From: Flammeovirga yaeyamensis
GTDB lineage: Bacteria > Bacteroidota > Bacteroidia > Cytophagales > Flammeovirgaceae
Direction: 5' to 3'
Length of the DNA stretch: 64,000 nucleotides
Assembly (NCBI RefSeq): GCF_018736045.1
Contig: NZ_CP076132.1
Span: 3,333,501 to 3,397,500, forward strand
The notes below the pieces were generated by a model. It was not told the DNA's origin. It worked only from the letters and a program-made list of their open reading frames with translations, and searched no databases. The translations under genes were made by a program, and so were the position numbers. This document shows, in pieces, positions 36,377 through 46,310 of the stretch; position 1 is the first letter of the stretch; the number at the start of each line of letters is the position of its first letter.

Positions 36377-39300
36377 ATGCACCGATTACTCTTTTGCTTC
36401 CTTTCTTTTCTTTTTTGTTCTGTAAGCATTTTTGGACAACAATACAATATATCCTCTTTTGGTATTCATGACGGTTTAAGTCAGAACAATTGCAATACTT
36501 TAATTAAAGCCAATAATGGTGCTATTCTTATTGGAACATTAGATGCAGGAATCAACATTAATAATGGGCAGTCATTTAATGTATTTGATGTACGCAATGG
36601 TTTATCTAATAATTTCGTCAATGATTTTGAGCTGGATGAAAGGGGTGGTATTTGGGTTGCTACCAATAATGGGTTGAACTATATATATAATCGAAAAATT
36701 AAAAGTTATATTGAGAATGACACCCAATCTTTTAGAGTACAGCAAATCGCATTTGATAAAAACCTTAAAACTGTTTGGGGAGTCACTCTAAACCATAAAT
36801 TATTTAGACTGACCAGCTATTATAAGTTAGATGCATTTGAAGGCAATCCAAAATTAACGTACACTGCTATAGCTTCTGATGAAGATGGGTTGATTTGGGT
36901 AGGGACCAAAAGACAAGGCCTTTTTGTATACAAAGGGGATTCTATTGTACAACAATATAATATTCGTGACAACATCACTACTATTCAACACCTGTCCAAC
37001 CAAAGAATTGCTTTAGGTACCACCGATGGTGTGGTAATATATAATAAGAAGAATTTTTCTAAAGGTGCTTTCAAAATATTAAAATCTAAGAAAGTAAGAT
37101 GTATGGCCGAAGATTCACAAAAGAATTTATGGGTCGGTACTACTTTTAATGGGGTATATATTACTAAGGGGATAAAAATCAAAAGAAATATCTCTAAAGA
37201 GAACGGATTAGCACGTCAAATAAATGATATCGAAGAGGATGATGATGGAGGAATTTGGTTGGCAACTAAAAAAGGACTTTATCGATATAATAATGATATT
37301 TATACACTGTATGCTAAAAATTACAGTATTGCTTCTGATATTTTAGAAACTTATCAAAGTTTTGATACAACTACTGTACTTGGATCTGAAAGAGCTTTAA
37401 CCTTTATCAAAAATGATAAATTCTCTGGAAAAGTTGCTTTACCGCTTAGTACAAGATCTCTTGACATCATTCAAGACAAAAAAGGAAGATATATTATTGG
37501 TTCTGACCACGGTGTTTATCGTCTTGAAAATGGATTTTGGAAAAACCTAACCCCCAAAGAGAAAAATGATATTAACGAATACCCTTCTACTTTCTTTGAG
37601 AAAAACAACTCTATTTATGTATGTGCTTTAAATCATATTTATGAAATAAAAGAGGATTCTTTAAAGGAAGTTATCAACTTAAATCAATATCTACAAAACT
37701 ATAGAATTTCTAAAGGGGTGGTCTCTCCTATTGACAATAGCATCTGGCTAGGAACAATGGGTAAAGGTTTAGTGTATCTTGATACTGCATGGAATGTGAA
37801 AAAAATATTTCAGAAAAAAGATAAATCGATTCCAAGTCTTTATATCAACGATTTAAAATTTGATAAAGAAGGTCAGTTATGGATAGCTACCTCTGAGAGT
37901 GGAATTTGCAAGATTAGAGACATTAATTCTCCAGCAATTAGTTTTCAAGAAGAGAATTTATCTTCTACAAACATTCGAACGATTAATATTGACCAAAAAG
38001 GTAATATTTGGGCAGGTAGTAACACCTCTATAAACCATCTTATTTCATTGGAAAATGACATTGTTCGAATAGAAAGATATGGAGCAGACGAAGGATTTAG
38101 TGCTTTAGGTTATGAAAGAGGAAGTGGATCTATCGACCCTGAAGGCAACTTATGGTTTGGCACTGAGGATGGAGCAGTAAAGATCAACCCAAACCATCAG
38201 GTTTACAGCACAAAAACACCAAAGATTTTATATAAGAATGTTTTAGTATTTTCTGATAATATCCCTTGGGAAGACTATTCTGAAGGTATTGATCCTGATA
38301 CGCATTTACCTATTAATGCTATTCTACCACCAGAATACAACCACCTCACTATCAACTTTGTTGGGATATCCATGAATGTCCCCAATAAGATTAAGTATCA
38401 GTGGAAATTAGAAGGATTTGACGATAACTTCTGTCCTCCTACATCAAATAATCAAGCCGTTTATACTAAACTTCCTCCAGGAGATTATAATTTCATTTTA
38501 AGAGCCGTAAATGCTGGAGGGGTAACTTCAGAAGACGAAAGGTCATTTTCTTTTAAAATTGACAAGCCTTTTTATCAAAAAAGAAGTGTGATAGCATTAT
38601 TTACTCTCTCACTATTATTTATCATCTTTTATTTCTTTTACTATTACCTAAAACAAGAAAGAGATCAAAAAGAAATCTTACAGAAGAAAGTTGATGAACG
38701 AACTCGAGAAATTGTAAAAGCGAGAGAAAGAGTAGAAAAGACCAAAAATGAAATAGAGCAAAAAAGTGAAGAATTAGAAGTCATCAATACTAAAGTTCGA
38801 AAAAGTATCCAATATGCAGCTACTATACAAAAAGCACTTATTGGATGTGATCATCATTTTGTTGACTTATTTCCAAGATCATTTAACCTTACTATTACAA
38901 AAAGTGAAGTGACCGGTGATTTTGTATGGATGCATGAAAATGATAAATATATTTTTCTATTACTAATTGACTGTACTAATCATGGTGTTCCTGCTGCATT
39001 GATCTCTATTGTAGGAAATCAATTACTTGAACAAATCATTCATGATAACGAAAATATCACTGGTGCAGAACTTTTAACAAAATTGGATTCCTCTCTAAAA
39101 GAGGCACTTAAAATAGATGCCAACACCTTAATTAGTGATGGAATGGATATCGCTTGCTGTCGTTTTGAAAAAGGCACAAGAAAAATTAATTTTGCAGGAG
39201 CAAGACGACCGCTCATTATCATAGAAAATGGAGAATTAAGAACAATCAAGAGTAATTTTTGTAGTATTGGAATTGTTTTTAATGATGTTACCCCTCAGTT

Positions 39301-39601
39301 TGATAACATTGATTTCGAATTAAACGAGGAAGCAACGATTTATTTATTTTCTGATGGATTTGCAAATCAGTTTAATGCGGAAGGAGAAAAATTCAAAAAA
39401 GTACAATTCAAAAAGTTACTTATTGAAGTATCTTCTTTACCTATGGCTGAACAATGTAAAAAGCTACATCAAATTTTCCATGATTGGAAAGAAGGTGTAG
39501 AGCAAGATGATGACATGATGGTTGTTGGGTTCAAATATGATACAAACTATGCTGAAAGCGAAAGGGATCACAAAATCATACGGGAAGTTGAACGTTCTTA
39601 A
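36377..39601 (+). CDS. Propeller sensor (Reg_prop/Y_Y_Y) fused to SpoIIE-type phosphatase
   Basis: The chosen start gives a signal peptide (LLFCFLSFLFCSVSIFGQ). The periplasmic part is two seven-bladed-type propellers made of Reg_prop repeats (GGIWVATNNGLNYI, GLIWVGTKRQGLFVY, GNLWFGTEDGAVKI), followed by a Y_Y_Y domain (KYQWKLEGFDDNF to YNFILRAVNAGG). One membrane segment (ALFTLSLLFIIFYFFYYYL) leads to a coiled coil and a PP2C/SpoIIE phosphatase (SEVTGDFVW, IDCTNHGVPAAL, LFSDGFANQF, DDDMMVVGFK). The usual DxTGHG is DCTNHG here. Family knowledge: it probably senses a ligand outside and dephosphorylates an anti-sigma-factor antagonist inside; no partner gene is visible nearby. Position beside the sus locus suggests glycan sensing. 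Confidence 0.88.
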   Translation: MHRLLFCFLSFLFCSVSIFGQQYNISSFGIHDGLSQNNCNTLIKANNGAILIGTLDAGININNGQSFNVFDVRNGLSNNFVNDFELDERGGIWVATNNGLNYIYNRKIKSYIENDTQSFRVQQIAFDKNLKTVWGVTLNHKLFRLTSYYKLDAFEGNPKLTYTAIASDEDGLIWVGTKRQGLFVYKGDSIVQQYNIRDNITTIQHLSNQRIALGTTDGVVIYNKKNFSKGAFKILKSKKVRCMAEDSQKNLWVGTTFNGVYITKGIKIKRNISKENGLARQINDIEEDDDGGIWLATKKGLYRYNNDIYTLYAKNYSIASDILETYQSFDTTTVLGSERALTFIKNDKFSGKVALPLSTRSLDIIQDKKGRYIIGSDHGVYRLENGFWKNLTPKEKNDINEYPSTFFEKNNSIYVCALNHIYEIKEDSLKEVINLNQYLQNYRISKGVVSPIDNSIWLGTMGKGLVYLDTAWNVKKIFQKKDKSIPSLYINDLKFDKEGQLWIATSESGICKIRDINSPAISFQEENLSSTNIRTINIDQKGNIWAGSNTSINHLISLENDIVRIERYGADEGFSALGYERGSGSIDPEGNLWFGTEDGAVKINPNHQVYSTKTPKILYKNVLVFSDNIPWEDYSEGIDPDTHLPINAILPPEYNHLTINFVGISMNVPNKIKYQWKLEGFDDNFCPPTSNNQAVYTKLPPGDYNFILRAVNAGGVTSEDERSFSFKIDKPFYQKRSVIALFTLSLLFIIFYFFYYYLKQERDQKEILQKKVDERTREIVKARERVEKTKNEIEQKSEELEVINTKVRKSIQYAATIQKALIGCDHHFVDLFPRSFNLTITKSEVTGDFVWMHENDKYIFLLLIDCTNHGVPAALISIVGNQLLEQIIHDNENITGAELLTKLDSSLKEALKIDANTLISDGMDIACCRFEKGTRKINFAGARRPLIIIENGELRTIKSNFCSIGIVFNDVTPQFDNIDFELNEEATIYLFSDGFANQFNAEGEKFKKVQFKKLLIEVSSLPMAEQCKKLHQIFHDWKEGVEQDDDMMVVGFKYDTNYAESERDHKIIREVERS

Positions 39602-40214
39602 AGGCATCGATTTAGAGATTCATGCCAATGAAATTGTTTCAATTATGGGTGCTTCGGGAGCCGGAAAAAGTACACTACTCCAAATTTTAGGAACATTGGA
39701 CACGCCAAAGGAAGGCAGTGTTTGGATTGACAATGAAGATGTTACTAAATTAAATGGTGATAAATTGGCTCAATTTAGAAATGAAAAGATTGGATTTGTC
39801 TTTCAATTTCATAACTTATTACCTGAGTTTTCTGCTCTTGAAAATGTTTGCATGCCTGCACTCATTGCTGGAAAAGAACTTGAGGAGGTAAAAGACAAAG
39901 GTGTTCAACTGATGAAAATGCTGAACATTGGTCATAGAACAGACCACAAACCATCTGAAATGTCGGGTGGCGAACAACAAAGATGTGCTATTGCTCGAGC
40001 TTTAATCAACGATCCTTTGATCATTTTTGCAGATGAGCCAAGTGGTAATTTAGACTCTGAAAATGCTGAGGGATTACATCAATTATTTCTTGAATTAAGA
40101 GATAATTTCAATCAGACATTTGTGATTGTAACACATAATAAAGAATTGGCAAAGAAAGCAGATAGACAGCTTTGGATGAGAGATGGTATTATCGAAAATA
40201 TGGTTACTGAATAA
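39549..40214 (+). CDS. ABC transporter ATP-binding protein, LolD-like
   Basis: This 221-residue ATPase has Walker [10 protein letters not shown], the Q-loop ([17 protein letters not shown]), signature MSGGEQQR, Walker [10 protein letters not shown] and the H-loop THN. The short length and [11 protein letters not shown] plus EPSGNLD are typical of the LolD/MacB-like group, in which LolD drives release of lipoproteins from the inner membrane. No LolC/E permease gene is adjacent, so the partner is elsewhere. The ATG at 39549 gives [12 protein letters not shown]; an earlier ATG at 39522 is possible. Either start overlaps the end of the SpoIIE gene in another frame, 53 bases with the preferred one, which suggests coupled translation. 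Confidence 0.88.
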   Translation: MLKAKGITKSYGKLNVLKGIDLEIHANEIVSIMGASGAGKSTLLQILGTLDTPKEGSVWIDNEDVTKLNGDKLAQFRNEKIGFVFQFHNLLPEFSALENVCMPALIAGKELEEVKDKGVQLMKMLNIGHRTDHKPSEMSGGEQQRCAIARALINDPLIIFADEPSGNLDSENAEGLHQLFLELRDNFNQTFVIVTHNKELAKKADRQLWMRDGIIENMVTE

Positions 40215-40303
40215 GCTTAATCATCATTATATTAGATCATCATACCACATTAACATAGGACATAATATACATGCTATTGCTCTTTTAGGTATGTATTTTT
40301 TGA

Positions 40304-43300
40304 ATGGATAAAGAAAATCCCGTACATAACGATCAACAGAAATCTAAGAATGATTTACCAAAGAAAGCCAAATCTTTAGGAAGAAGAGTGGCCAATGCAG
40401 TCTTATACTCTTTTATTGGCTTAATTGTTCTTCTTTTTATCATTTTTGGGGTGGTTCATGTTGCCTTAAATAATTATGCAGAAGAAATTGTTGGTGAAAT
40501 TGTACTGAAAAAAGGAGTTGCAACAGCTACAAAAAATAAATATTCTGTACAATATGATGATCTTGATGTTAAGCTTATTGCTGGTTGGTCAATACATGAT
40601 TTTTTATCTAGTGGGTCTATTACATTAAACAATGTACGGTTTATTCCTGACAGTGTATTTGTTGCAAAAAATGATAGTCTTCCATGGAATCAAAAAGAAA
40701 ATCTAATTGATATTCATGCCCAAAACATCAATCTTCAAAATATTTCATTACTAAGAGCTGTATTTCAAAAAGAAATTTATGTCGGCAATATTGTCTTTAA
40801 TGGTATTGAAGCTGAAATACATAAATATAAGTTCGGTAAAGTTGAAGAAACCAAATTAAAGGATACAGATAAAGAAAAGTTTGAAGGGCTAAAAAAGTTT
40901 TTTGTTAAACAGAAAAAGAATTTCAATCGTTATCGCATTGGAAATATTGAGATCATTGATTCTAAAATTGATTTCATAGATCACACTAAGAGCACTGAAC
41001 AACAAGTTAATATTGGAAAATTAGATACAAAAATAAATGATGTGTATCTAGATTCTTCGACTCTTTATCAAGAATTGGTTCCGTTCCATGTAGGTGCTTT
41101 AGAGTTTGAGTCTCAAGACTTAAAATTAGAATTAGAAAAGTCCCCTATCGGAATATCATTAAGGAAATTCTATTTTTCATCTTATGATAGTTCACTTACA
41201 GTTTATAATACCTCATTATATAAAATTTCAGACAAGAAAACTCCTATATCAGGTGCTACAATTCCCCTTTTATCTTTGGAAGGCATCGATATAAAGAGTT
41301 TCCTTTATGATAGTATTGTAGATATAAGAAGAATAGAAGTATCGCAGCCTAGGGTTGAATTAAACTTAGGATCAACTGGAAATAAAAAGAAGCTAAAGAA
41401 AAAGAAATCAGAACCTCTACCTCCTTTTATCAAATATATTCATGTTCAAGAGTTTAGCTTAAACAATGCTAATGTGCCTTTAGAGAGTCCGTCACTAGGC
41501 AAAAGAGAAATCAAAGACTTCTCCACTCATATTAATGATATTACAGTTAATAACTCGACTTTAAAAAATAAAATTCCTTTACTTTTTTCTCAATTTGATT
41601 TTGTATTAAAGAATCAATCTTGGAGTTTAAATAATGGACATTATGTTAGCGTTGGAAGTGTTCATTATCACTCAAAGTATCAAAATTTAAGGGTATATCG
41701 ACCATATTATGCTCCCTATCGTATTTCAAATGAAGTTGGTGAAAATGCAAAAATAAAAGCATCGGCCAAAAGCTTGAAAATGGCTAAAGTGGACTATCGC
41801 ACTTTTTTACAACAACCACTTGATAGTCTTTTGGCATTGAATACCATGGAGCTAAATCAACCAAATGTAGAAGTTTGGTTACCTAAGAAGAAAGAAAAAA
41901 GTAAGAAAACACAAACCCCAAGAAAGTATCAATTTATTAAAATAAACAGTACTTCAATTAATAAGGCAAAAGTTACCTTACACCTTCCTGAAGACTCTTT
42001 ATATAACGATAAGAAAGTAGCAGTACAAAACTTCAAACTTCATCTTGATACTTTACTATTGCCTATTCATGATCCTTTAAATTTTAAAGTAAGTAATGGT
42101 GATGTTAAACTCTATGATGTACAAGTTGAAGATGTTGTCGATTATGATATTATTCTTGATAAAGCCGCATTTACATTAGCAGATTCATCTTTTGAAGTAC
42201 ATGGTGTAAATATTTCAAGTCAACATACCGAGAACAACAAAGTAAAAATAAACACATTTGTAGATGTGGTTTTTATCGAACAAATCTCATGGAGAAAGTT
42301 TTTAGCGACTGATTCTTTAAGTGTTGAGCGAATTTTTATTGACATACCAAGTGCTGATATTAATCTACCTCTAAAACAATTACAAGAAGAGGCAGACGCT
42401 ACGAAGATAAAAGAAACATTTGTAGAGAATAAGCCAAAGAAGACGCCTTTTAAGCATCTTCAAATCAATCAATTTATCTTCTTAAAAGGACCTCTATCTG
42501 TATACAATCCTGATCAATCACTATTGGTTCAGAGTAATTCTTCTGGCATTACTATGGATAATTTTAGGCTGGATAAGGACTCTATCAACTGGGATGAGTT
42601 GACTTTCCAATTACATGATCTTTACTTTCCTTTTGAAAAAATTCATCATCAAGCCCGAGTTTCTGAAGTTAAATTAAAATCTTCTACGCAAGATTTAATA
42701 ATAGATGGTTTAACCATCACGCCAACAAATGAAAAATTAAATAAAAACTATCACCTTCTTTGTGGTATCAATGAAATCAATGTAAAAGGAATTGACTATC
42801 ATCTACTTACTAATTTAAAACAAGTAGTTGCAGATGAGATAAATATTGATGGCTTAAGAGGAATTATTTCAATCAATTTACCTCAAAAAGATAGTACTAA
42901 AGTAGAAAAGAAACCTAAAGTAAAAGAAAAGAAACCATTACCTCTTCAATACATTAATGTTGGGAAAATTAATTTAACCGCAGATGATATTGCATTATTG
43001 GTAAATAACGGACCTCAAAAAAATAATTTTGTCACATTTTATGGTGGTGAATTTCAACTAAGCAAGATCAAATCTTATCCTGATAGTGTAAATCATATTG
43101 GGGATATACGTCCAGAAGACTTTTATGTCACTTTTAAAGGGTTGCAATTAGAAAGTGATGAAAACCCTATGAAAATCACCTCCTCACTTTTTGTTGCTGA
43201 TAGTAAAGGCGATAGTTTATATTTAAAAAATACGAATTTTACTCCTAAAATGGCCTTTCAAAATGTAGCTAATTTAGATTCAGTAATGTCATTAGCTATC

Positions 43301-45121
43301 GGTGATTTAAAATTGAAGGGTGCAGGAATTAAACCTTTACTTTTTGAGAAGAAAATTGATGTAGATTCTGTTTTGGGTAAAAACATCTATTACATCACTC
43401 CTGCAAAACGAAAGAAGAAAGAAGTGAAAGAGGGAACTTTTGCTGAAAAGAATTTCCCTAAAGAAAAAATAGAAGACCTTCTTACTAAGTTTACATCAAT
43501 TCATGTTGGTTATATAGATATTGACAGCAGTCAAATAAGTTTTAGGTCGCCAAAACAGACCAATACTTACTCTCGATTGATGGAAAGAGAAAAATCTACT
43601 GTTGTTCTAAAACAATCCAACATCACACAAGCTAAAGTAAAACGAAAATCAGAAAGAATTAGAAGGAAAACCAAGCTTTCAAAAGATGAAAAACTTGATC
43701 TAATTAATCAAATACTAAAAGATACTATAGGTCAAACTGTTGAAATTTACCCTTTGATTCCTACGGTACTAGATACTGCAGTGGTAAAAACACATAAAGA
43801 ATCTTTACTTGCTCGATCTTCAGAAAACTCTTTAAAGAATATACATGTCACTCTTAAAGAATTCGATATCAACCAAGAATTACTACAAAAAGAATATTAT
43901 GTTGGTTTAAAAAGTGCAGTTGCCCAAGTTGGAAAAAACTCTATCAACTTAAGTAATGGCATGTATTCTATCAATTTCGATTCACTTAGTTATAATTCTC
44001 AGTATCAAGATATTTATGTAAAGAATTTCGAAGTAGATCCTAACTATTCTAAAAAGGATTTTGGAGTAGTAAACGAGTTTCAAACGGATAGAATTGAAGT
44101 GAATATACCCGATTTATTAGTAAGAGGAATTCATTTCAAAAAATATGTCTATAGAGATTCTCTTCATTTGAATGGATTGGAAATTGATCAGCTCAATTTA
44201 TCAGCATATAGAGATAAATCAATTCCTGTCGACCCATTTAAAAAACAACCTAAGATGCCTCATACATTATTTGAGGAAGCACCTATCACTTTTAATTTAG
44301 ATAGTATTACAATTACAGATAGTAGTATCGATTACGAAGAATTTAAGGGTGCTGTAGAGAATGCGCAAATGGATATTGATTCTACTGGCGGACGTTCGGG
44401 ACAATTTCAGTTGAACAACTTTACAGGACAAATCTTTAATATTACCAATAATACATCAACTTTAGACTCCATTCCGTTTGCCGAAATGTTTGTTAAAGGT
44501 ACTTTGATGAATAATGGTGGTGATTTAAAAATGTATTTAAGAATGCCTCCTTTAGACTCTTTGGGTACTTATTATTATGAAGGTGAAGTAGGTGAAATGG
44601 ATTTAGTAAAGCTGAATCCTCTAATTGAACGTTTGGAAATGATCAAAGTGAAAGACGGTCATTTAAAACGAATGTATTTTAAAGTATTGGCAGACGATTC
44701 TTTGGCGGTGGGAAATATGCAGTTTAGGTATAAAAACTTAGAGGTGGATGTTCTTAAAGAAAAAGAGAAGAAAGATGGCAACCTGAAAAGAAATGCCTTT
44801 TTCAGTTCTGTTGCTAACCTTTTGATAAGAGAAGAGAATCCTCGTTTCCCTTCGATGAAACAAGGACACATCTATAATGTGAGAAACCAAAATAAATTTA
44901 TCTTTAATTATTGGGTGAAAACGGTACTTTCTGGCGTTGCATCTACCCTTTCGCCACTTATGGAACCAAATTTGAAATTTGAAATTGATCCTGTGACTAA
45001 GGAGGTCTTGAGAAAAAGAACTCCCGAAGAAATTAAGGAATTAAAGATAGAAATTCGATATATTGAAAAAAATACAAAACGTAAACAGAGACTAAAAGGA
45101 CCTCTTAAAAAAGTATATTAA
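40304..45121 (+). CDS. Giant AsmA-like protein with periodic lysine-rich linkers
   Basis: The 1605-residue protein has a basic cytosolic N terminus (about 1-30), one membrane helix (NAVLYSFIGLIVLLFIIFGVV) and a very long periplasmic part rich in beta strands, ending in a basic tail. Layout and the C-terminal stretch (MYFKVLADDSLAVGNMQFRYKNLEVDV) resemble AsmA-like proteins that bridge the envelope and move phospholipids. Five repeats of DSLxxxxIxIxxPxxxxxL followed by a Lys-rich linker and P-x3-YIxV-type strands occur near residues 361, 527, 706, 862 and 1032. The gene lies between LolD-like and DUF1523 genes; the stop TAA shares its last A with the next ATG. A lipid-bridge role is inference. 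Confidence 0.65.
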   Translation: MDKENPVHNDQQKSKNDLPKKAKSLGRRVANAVLYSFIGLIVLLFIIFGVVHVALNNYAEEIVGEIVLKKGVATATKNKYSVQYDDLDVKLIAGWSIHDFLSSGSITLNNVRFIPDSVFVAKNDSLPWNQKENLIDIHAQNINLQNISLLRAVFQKEIYVGNIVFNGIEAEIHKYKFGKVEETKLKDTDKEKFEGLKKFFVKQKKNFNRYRIGNIEIIDSKIDFIDHTKSTEQQVNIGKLDTKINDVYLDSSTLYQELVPFHVGALEFESQDLKLELEKSPIGISLRKFYFSSYDSSLTVYNTSLYKISDKKTPISGATIPLLSLEGIDIKSFLYDSIVDIRRIEVSQPRVELNLGSTGNKKKLKKKKSEPLPPFIKYIHVQEFSLNNANVPLESPSLGKREIKDFSTHINDITVNNSTLKNKIPLLFSQFDFVLKNQSWSLNNGHYVSVGSVHYHSKYQNLRVYRPYYAPYRISNEVGENAKIKASAKSLKMAKVDYRTFLQQPLDSLLALNTMELNQPNVEVWLPKKKEKSKKTQTPRKYQFIKINSTSINKAKVTLHLPEDSLYNDKKVAVQNFKLHLDTLLLPIHDPLNFKVSNGDVKLYDVQVEDVVDYDIILDKAAFTLADSSFEVHGVNISSQHTENNKVKINTFVDVVFIEQISWRKFLATDSLSVERIFIDIPSADINLPLKQLQEEADATKIKETFVENKPKKTPFKHLQINQFIFLKGPLSVYNPDQSLLVQSNSSGITMDNFRLDKDSINWDELTFQLHDLYFPFEKIHHQARVSEVKLKSSTQDLIIDGLTITPTNEKLNKNYHLLCGINEINVKGIDYHLLTNLKQVVADEINIDGLRGIISINLPQKDSTKVEKKPKVKEKKPLPLQYINVGKINLTADDIALLVNNGPQKNNFVTFYGGEFQLSKIKSYPDSVNHIGDIRPEDFYVTFKGLQLESDENPMKITSSLFVADSKGDSLYLKNTNFTPKMAFQNVANLDSVMSLAIGDLKLKGAGIKPLLFEKKIDVDSVLGKNIYYITPAKRKKKEVKEGTFAEKNFPKEKIEDLLTKFTSIHVGYIDIDSSQISFRSPKQTNTYSRLMEREKSTVVLKQSNITQAKVKRKSERIRRKTKLSKDEKLDLINQILKDTIGQTVEIYPLIPTVLDTAVVKTHKESLLARSSENSLKNIHVTLKEFDINQELLQKEYYVGLKSAVAQVGKNSINLSNGMYSINFDSLSYNSQYQDIYVKNFEVDPNYSKKDFGVVNEFQTDRIEVNIPDLLVRGIHFKKYVYRDSLHLNGLEIDQLNLSAYRDKSIPVDPFKKQPKMPHTLFEEAPITFNLDSITITDSSIDYEEFKGAVENAQMDIDSTGGRSGQFQLNNFTGQIFNITNNTSTLDSIPFAEMFVKGTLMNNGGDLKMYLRMPPLDSLGTYYYEGEVGEMDLVKLNPLIERLEMIKVKDGHLKRMYFKVLADDSLAVGNMQFRYKNLEVDVLKEKEKKDGNLKRNAFFSSVANLLIREENPRFPSMKQGHIYNVRNQNKFIFNYWVKTVLSGVASTLSPLMEPNLKFEIDPVTKEVLRKRTPEEIKELKIEIRYIEKNTKRKQRLKGPLKKVY

Positions 45122-45495
45122 TGAAAAAAGCACTTTATATTGGTATCGCAGTTGTTGTGTTTATCATTTTCGTATGGATTTTCCCGAAAGTAAATAGAAG
45201 AACAATAACAGCTACAGTTACAAAAACGGAACGTAGTATCGGCAATTTAGACGATAATAAAAGTAAAGACCGTTTAGGAAAATATCTGATATATACAATG
45301 GATGAAAAAGGCAAAGCCCATGTTTTTGAAAACATCGATACATGGATTTGGTTTAAATTTAATTCATCTGATGTGTATGCCAAAATACAACAAAACAAGA
45401 CCTATAATTTTAGTATTGTAGGATTTAGATTTCCTATTTTTTCAATGTACCCCAACATTATTACCGTCGAAGAGGTAAATGGGGCAAATAATTAA
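45121..45495 (+). CDS. DUF1523 family small membrane protein
   Basis: The 124-residue protein has an N-terminal membrane helix (LYIGIAVVVFIIFVWIF) and a soluble domain with the DUF1523 pattern: YLIYTMDEKGKAHVFENIDTWIW, FKFNSSDVYAKIQQNKTY and VGFRFPIFSMYPNIITVEE. No biochemical role is established for this family. The ATG overlaps the TAA of the giant AsmA-like gene by one base, so the two are translationally coupled and probably act in the same envelope process. The next gene begins 8 bases after its stop. Confidence 0.8.
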   Translation: MKKALYIGIAVVVFIIFVWIFPKVNRRTITATVTKTERSIGNLDDNKSKDRLGKYLIYTMDEKGKAHVFENIDTWIWFKFNSSDVYAKIQQNKTYNFSIVGFRFPIFSMYPNIITVEEVNGANN

Positions 45496-45503
45496 TTCAC
45501 ACT

Positions 45504-46211
45504 ATGAAATTTTTAAACTTTCTAAGCATTCTTCTAATCTTTTCTTTTGGTATTTTCTCATGCGGTGAGAAAAAAAGCACTGCCAATGAAGAAGCAACTC
45601 ACGAACACGGAGAACACACTCATGATCATGGTTCAGGATCACACTCTCACGTTGTAGCCTTCGAAGACGGAGACTATAATGTAAATGCAGAGAAAAGTAC
45701 TTTACACTGGAAAGGTTCTAAAATCGTTGGGGACGAGCATTTTGGAAAGCTTTCTATCAAAGAAGGAAAATTAGTCGTTAAAGAAGGTCAGTTATCCACT
45801 GGTTCTACTTTTGTAATCGACATGACTTCTATTACTGTAGAAGACTATGCTGCTGACAATCCTAAAAATGGTAAGTTAAAAGGTCATCTTGAAAATGATG
45901 ATTTCTTCTCAGTAAACAAGTTCCCTACAGCGACATTAACATTAACTGAAGTAAAATCAGGTGAAAATGGTGCTTTAAATGTAACTGCAGACCTTACAAT
46001 TAAAGGTATTACTGCTCCTGTTACATTTGTGGTTCAAACTATGTCACATGATGGAGAAATGCATGCAATGTCAAAAATCGAATTTGATAGAACTAAGTAT
46101 GACATCAAATATAAGTCGGGTTCTGTATTCTCTGACTTAGGTGATAAAGCAATTAAAGACAACATTGAAGTTGCCGTAAATATTTATGCTGCTAAAAAGC
46201 AATCTGTATAA
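45504..46211 (+). CDS. YceI-family lipoprotein with His-rich linker
   Basis: YceI proteins are lipocalin-like barrels that bind isoprenoid lipids in the periplasm. This one has a lipoprotein signal (LIFSFGIFSC), a His-rich linker at about residues 32-50 (HEHGEHTHDHGSGSHSH) and a YceI domain of about 180 residues (STLHWKGSKIVGDEHFG, FPTATLTLTEV, KGITAPVTFVV, FDRTKYDIKYKSGS). The linker, with eight His, could bind zinc, copper or nickel. It is the last gene of the AsmA-DUF1523-YceI run and is followed by a terminator. Confidence 0.9.
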   Translation: MKFLNFLSILLIFSFGIFSCGEKKSTANEEATHEHGEHTHDHGSGSHSHVVAFEDGDYNVNAEKSTLHWKGSKIVGDEHFGKLSIKEGKLVVKEGQLSTGSTFVIDMTSITVEDYAADNPKNGKLKGHLENDDFFSVNKFPTATLTLTEVKSGENGALNVTADLTIKGITAPVTFVVQTMSHDGEMHAMSKIEFDRTKYDIKYKSGSVFSDLGDKAIKDNIEVAVNIYAAKKQSV

Positions 46212-46233
46212 TTTATCATTTTGATATAAAATA

Positions 46234-46261
46234 AAAGGGAACGAAATAAATCGTTCCCTTT
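46234..46261. terminator. Terminator between yceI-like and CBS genes
   Basis: AAAGGGAACGA (46234-46244) pairs with TCGTTCCCTTT (46251-46261) around a 6-base loop. T after the stem is short on the plus strand and better on the minus strand. Confidence 0.75.
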
Positions 46262-46310
46262 CCTGTCTGTATAAATAAGTTTGGATGTAGAATAAGTCAA
46301 TATTAACTGA

